From Micromonospora lupini (lineage in GTDB: Bacteria; Actinomycetota; Actinomycetes; Mycobacteriales; Micromonosporaceae), in NCBI RefSeq assembly GCF_026342015.1, contig NZ_JAPENL010000001.1, forward strand, positions 2,046,001 to 2,110,000: DNA of 64,000 nt, in the 5' to 3' direction. The position numbers were made by a program, and so were the translations under genes. This document shows, piece by piece, positions 62,766 through 64,000 of the stretch (position 1 is the first letter of the stretch; every line of letters starts with the position of its first letter). The notes below the pieces were generated by a model. The model had not been told where the DNA came from. It saw only the letters and a list, made by a program, of their open reading frames with translations, and searched no databases.

Positions 62766-63761
62766 GTGAACACCCACGAGCCGCTCACCCAGCCGGAGGT
62801 GCAGGGCTTCGCCGCCCTGGCCGCCCGGCTGGCCGAGAACGTCAACGCGGTGGTGCTCGGCAAGCCGCAGGTGGTCCGGCTGGCCCTGACCGCGCTCTTC
62901 GCCCAGGGTCACGTGTTGCTTGAGGACGTGCCGGGGGTCGGTAAGACGACCCTGGCGCGGGCCATCGCCGCGACAGTGAAGGGTCAGTGGCGGCGCATCC
63001 AGTTCACGCCCGACCTGCTGCCCTCGGACGTGTCCGGTGTGACCATCTTCAACCAGGCGAGCAGGGACTTCGAGTTCCATCCGGGGCCGGTGTTCGCCAA
63101 CATCGTGATCGCCGACGAGATCAACCGGGCGTCGCCGAAGACCCAGTCGGCGCTGCTGGAGGTGATGGAGGAGCACACGGTCACCGTGGACGGGGTCCGG
63201 CACCCGGTGCCGTCGCCGTTCCTGGTCGTCGCCACGCAGAACCCGGTGGAGATGGACGGCACCTACCGGCTGCCCGAGGCGCAGCTCGACCGTTTCCTGG
63301 TGAAGCTGTCCGTCGGCTACCCGGACGAGGCGGTCGAGGTGGAGGTGCTGCGCGGCGCGACGGTCCGCTCCCCCGAGGCGCTCGCCCCGGTCACCGACAC
63401 CGCGACGGTCGGGGAGATGGTCCGGATGGCCCGCCGGGTGCACATCGCCGAGCCGCTCTACGCGTACGCGGTCCGGCTGGCCGCCGCCACCCGCACCCAT
63501 CCGCAGGTACGCGTCGGTGTCAGCCCCCGGGGTGTGATCGCGCTGACCCGGGCGGCGTGCTCGTACGCGCTTATCGACGGCCGAGGCTGGATCATGCCGG
63601 AGGATCTGAAGATGCTCGCCGAACCGGTGTTCGCGCACCGGCTGCTGCTCACCCCGGACGCGCAGGTGCGCGGGGTGACCCCCGCGGAGGTGCTGCGCCA
63701 GGCCATCGCCTCGGTGCCGGTGCCGCTGCCGTCCGGGCAGCCGGCCCCGGTGCAGGGCTGA
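62766..63761 (+). CDS. MoxR-family AAA+ ATPase
   Basis: 331 residues from GTG 62766. AAA_3 ATPase: Walker A LEDVPGVGKTTLARA (about 51-65), Walker B IVIADEINRASPKTQSALLE and sensor 1 VVATQNPVEMDGTYRLPEAQ. The C-terminal lid has RVGVSPRGVIALTRAA. MoxR ATPases act as chaperones that assemble or activate partner complexes containing DUF58 and VWA proteins, often for envelope or secreted enzymes. The DUF58 gene follows after 14 bp and the FN3 surface protein precedes, the usual operon shape. Confidence 0.93.
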   Translation: MNTHEPLTQPEVQGFAALAARLAENVNAVVLGKPQVVRLALTALFAQGHVLLEDVPGVGKTTLARAIAATVKGQWRRIQFTPDLLPSDVSGVTIFNQASRDFEFHPGPVFANIVIADEINRASPKTQSALLEVMEEHTVTVDGVRHPVPSPFLVVATQNPVEMDGTYRLPEAQLDRFLVKLSVGYPDEAVEVEVLRGATVRSPEALAPVTDTATVGEMVRMARRVHIAEPLYAYAVRLAAATRTHPQVRVGVSPRGVIALTRAACSYALIDGRGWIMPEDLKMLAEPVFAHRLLLTPDAQVRGVTPAEVLRQAIASVPVPLPSGQPAPVQG

Positions 63762-63775
63762 CCGGCAGCAGCGCC

Positions 63776-64000
63776 ATGGGGATCACCGCCCGCGGGGTCG
63801 GGCTGCTCGTCGCCGCTGTCGTCCTGCTCGGCCTGGGGTTCCGCTTCGCGTACCCCGAGTTGACGTTGCTCGGCGCGGCGGCCGGCGCGGCAGTCGGCTA
63901 CGCGGCGCTTACCGCGGCCTGGCGGCCTCGCCTGCTGGTCAGCCGCCGGGCGGACCCGGACCGGGTGGCGCGCGGGGAGCCGGCGAGCATGACGCTCACC
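63776..64000 (+). CDS. DUF58-domain membrane protein (5' part, cut by window end)
   Basis: From ATG 63776, 75 residues are seen: GVGLLVAAVVLLGLGFRFAY, then ELTLLGAAAGAAVGYAALTA. These are two membrane helices at the N-terminus, then LVSRRADPDRVARGEPASMT, the start of the extracellular beta-domain typical of DUF58 proteins. It is the standard partner of the MoxR ATPase immediately upstream. The C-terminal VWA-like DUF58 part lies beyond the window. Confidence 0.8.
   Translation, partial: MGITARGVGLLVAAVVLLGLGFRFAYPELTLLGAAAGAAVGYAALTAAWRPRLLVSRRADPDRVARGEPASMTLT

Noticed and set aside
61974..63638. 554-codon minus-strand open frame
   Set aside because: Spans the FN3 protein and MoxR genes in antisense and contains no recognisable domain.

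Overview
The window is high-GC actinomycete chromosome, most likely from the Micromonosporaceae. The base composition, GTG starts, LacI, LuxR-LAL and MerR regulators, and the Pro-rich/FN3, MoxR and DUF58 gene string at the right end all fit. The genus is an inference; no rRNA lies in the window.

Layout. (1) 1-14.9 kb is accessory metabolism and regulation. A secreted GH2 glycosidase with a C-terminal ricin-type lectin domain stands divergent from a LacI repressor, with palindromic operators before both genes. Then come two overlapping SRPBCC genes, a large LAL-type LuxR regulator, a VOC/XRE divergent pair, a MerR-carboxymuconolactone decarboxylase (CMD) operon, an HxlR/CMD divergent pair with a perfect palindromic operator, and several gene relics (dehydrogenase tail, Tn3 pieces, Lrp/AsnC tail, sugar dehydrogenase). 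(2) 14.9-22.4 kb holds an NB-ARC/TPR protein and a class III lanthipeptide cluster: a 35-residue precursor at 17858-17965, a LanKC synthetase and an ABC exporter. (3) 22.4-24.8 kb is a graveyard of fragments around an intact ltrA. (4) 24.8-44.1 kb is a dormancy/hypoxia-type stress block: two P-type ATPases, Acg-like nitroreductase, phosphoketolase, CorA, DoxX-like protein, slipin, universal stress protein, Zn-alcohol dehydrogenase and an APC permease. Several promoter regions carry a shared DevR/DosR-like box (GGGCC-N4-GACCC type), and a truncated devR response-regulator gene lies inside the block behind two boxes. (5) 44.4-57.0 kb is integrated DNA at the 3' end of a tRNA-Leu(GAG) gene. Imperfect direct repeats of the tRNA end at 45773-45807 and 56919-56953 bound an island of about 11.2 kb. 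It carries a nucleotidyltransferase pair, a 1496-residue SF1 helicase fused to a PD-(D/E)xK-like nuclease, a translationally coupled HEPN-like protein, an intact tyrosine recombinase, an AbrB-like gene and a Fic protein. A decayed recombinase/AbrB pair lies just outside the left repeat, which suggests successive integrations at one site. (6) 57.2-64 kb returns to core-type genes: a TPR/Pro-rich membrane protein, a propeller/FN3 membrane protein, a MoxR ATPase and a DUF58 protein cut by the window end.

The strongest candidates for new biology are the helicase-nuclease/HEPN gene pair in the tRNA island (a likely anti-phage or anti-plasmid module) and the class III lanthipeptide with its Gln/Trp-rich tail. 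The DevR-type regulon with a broken resident regulator comes next. All assignments rest on motif reading; no database search was possible.
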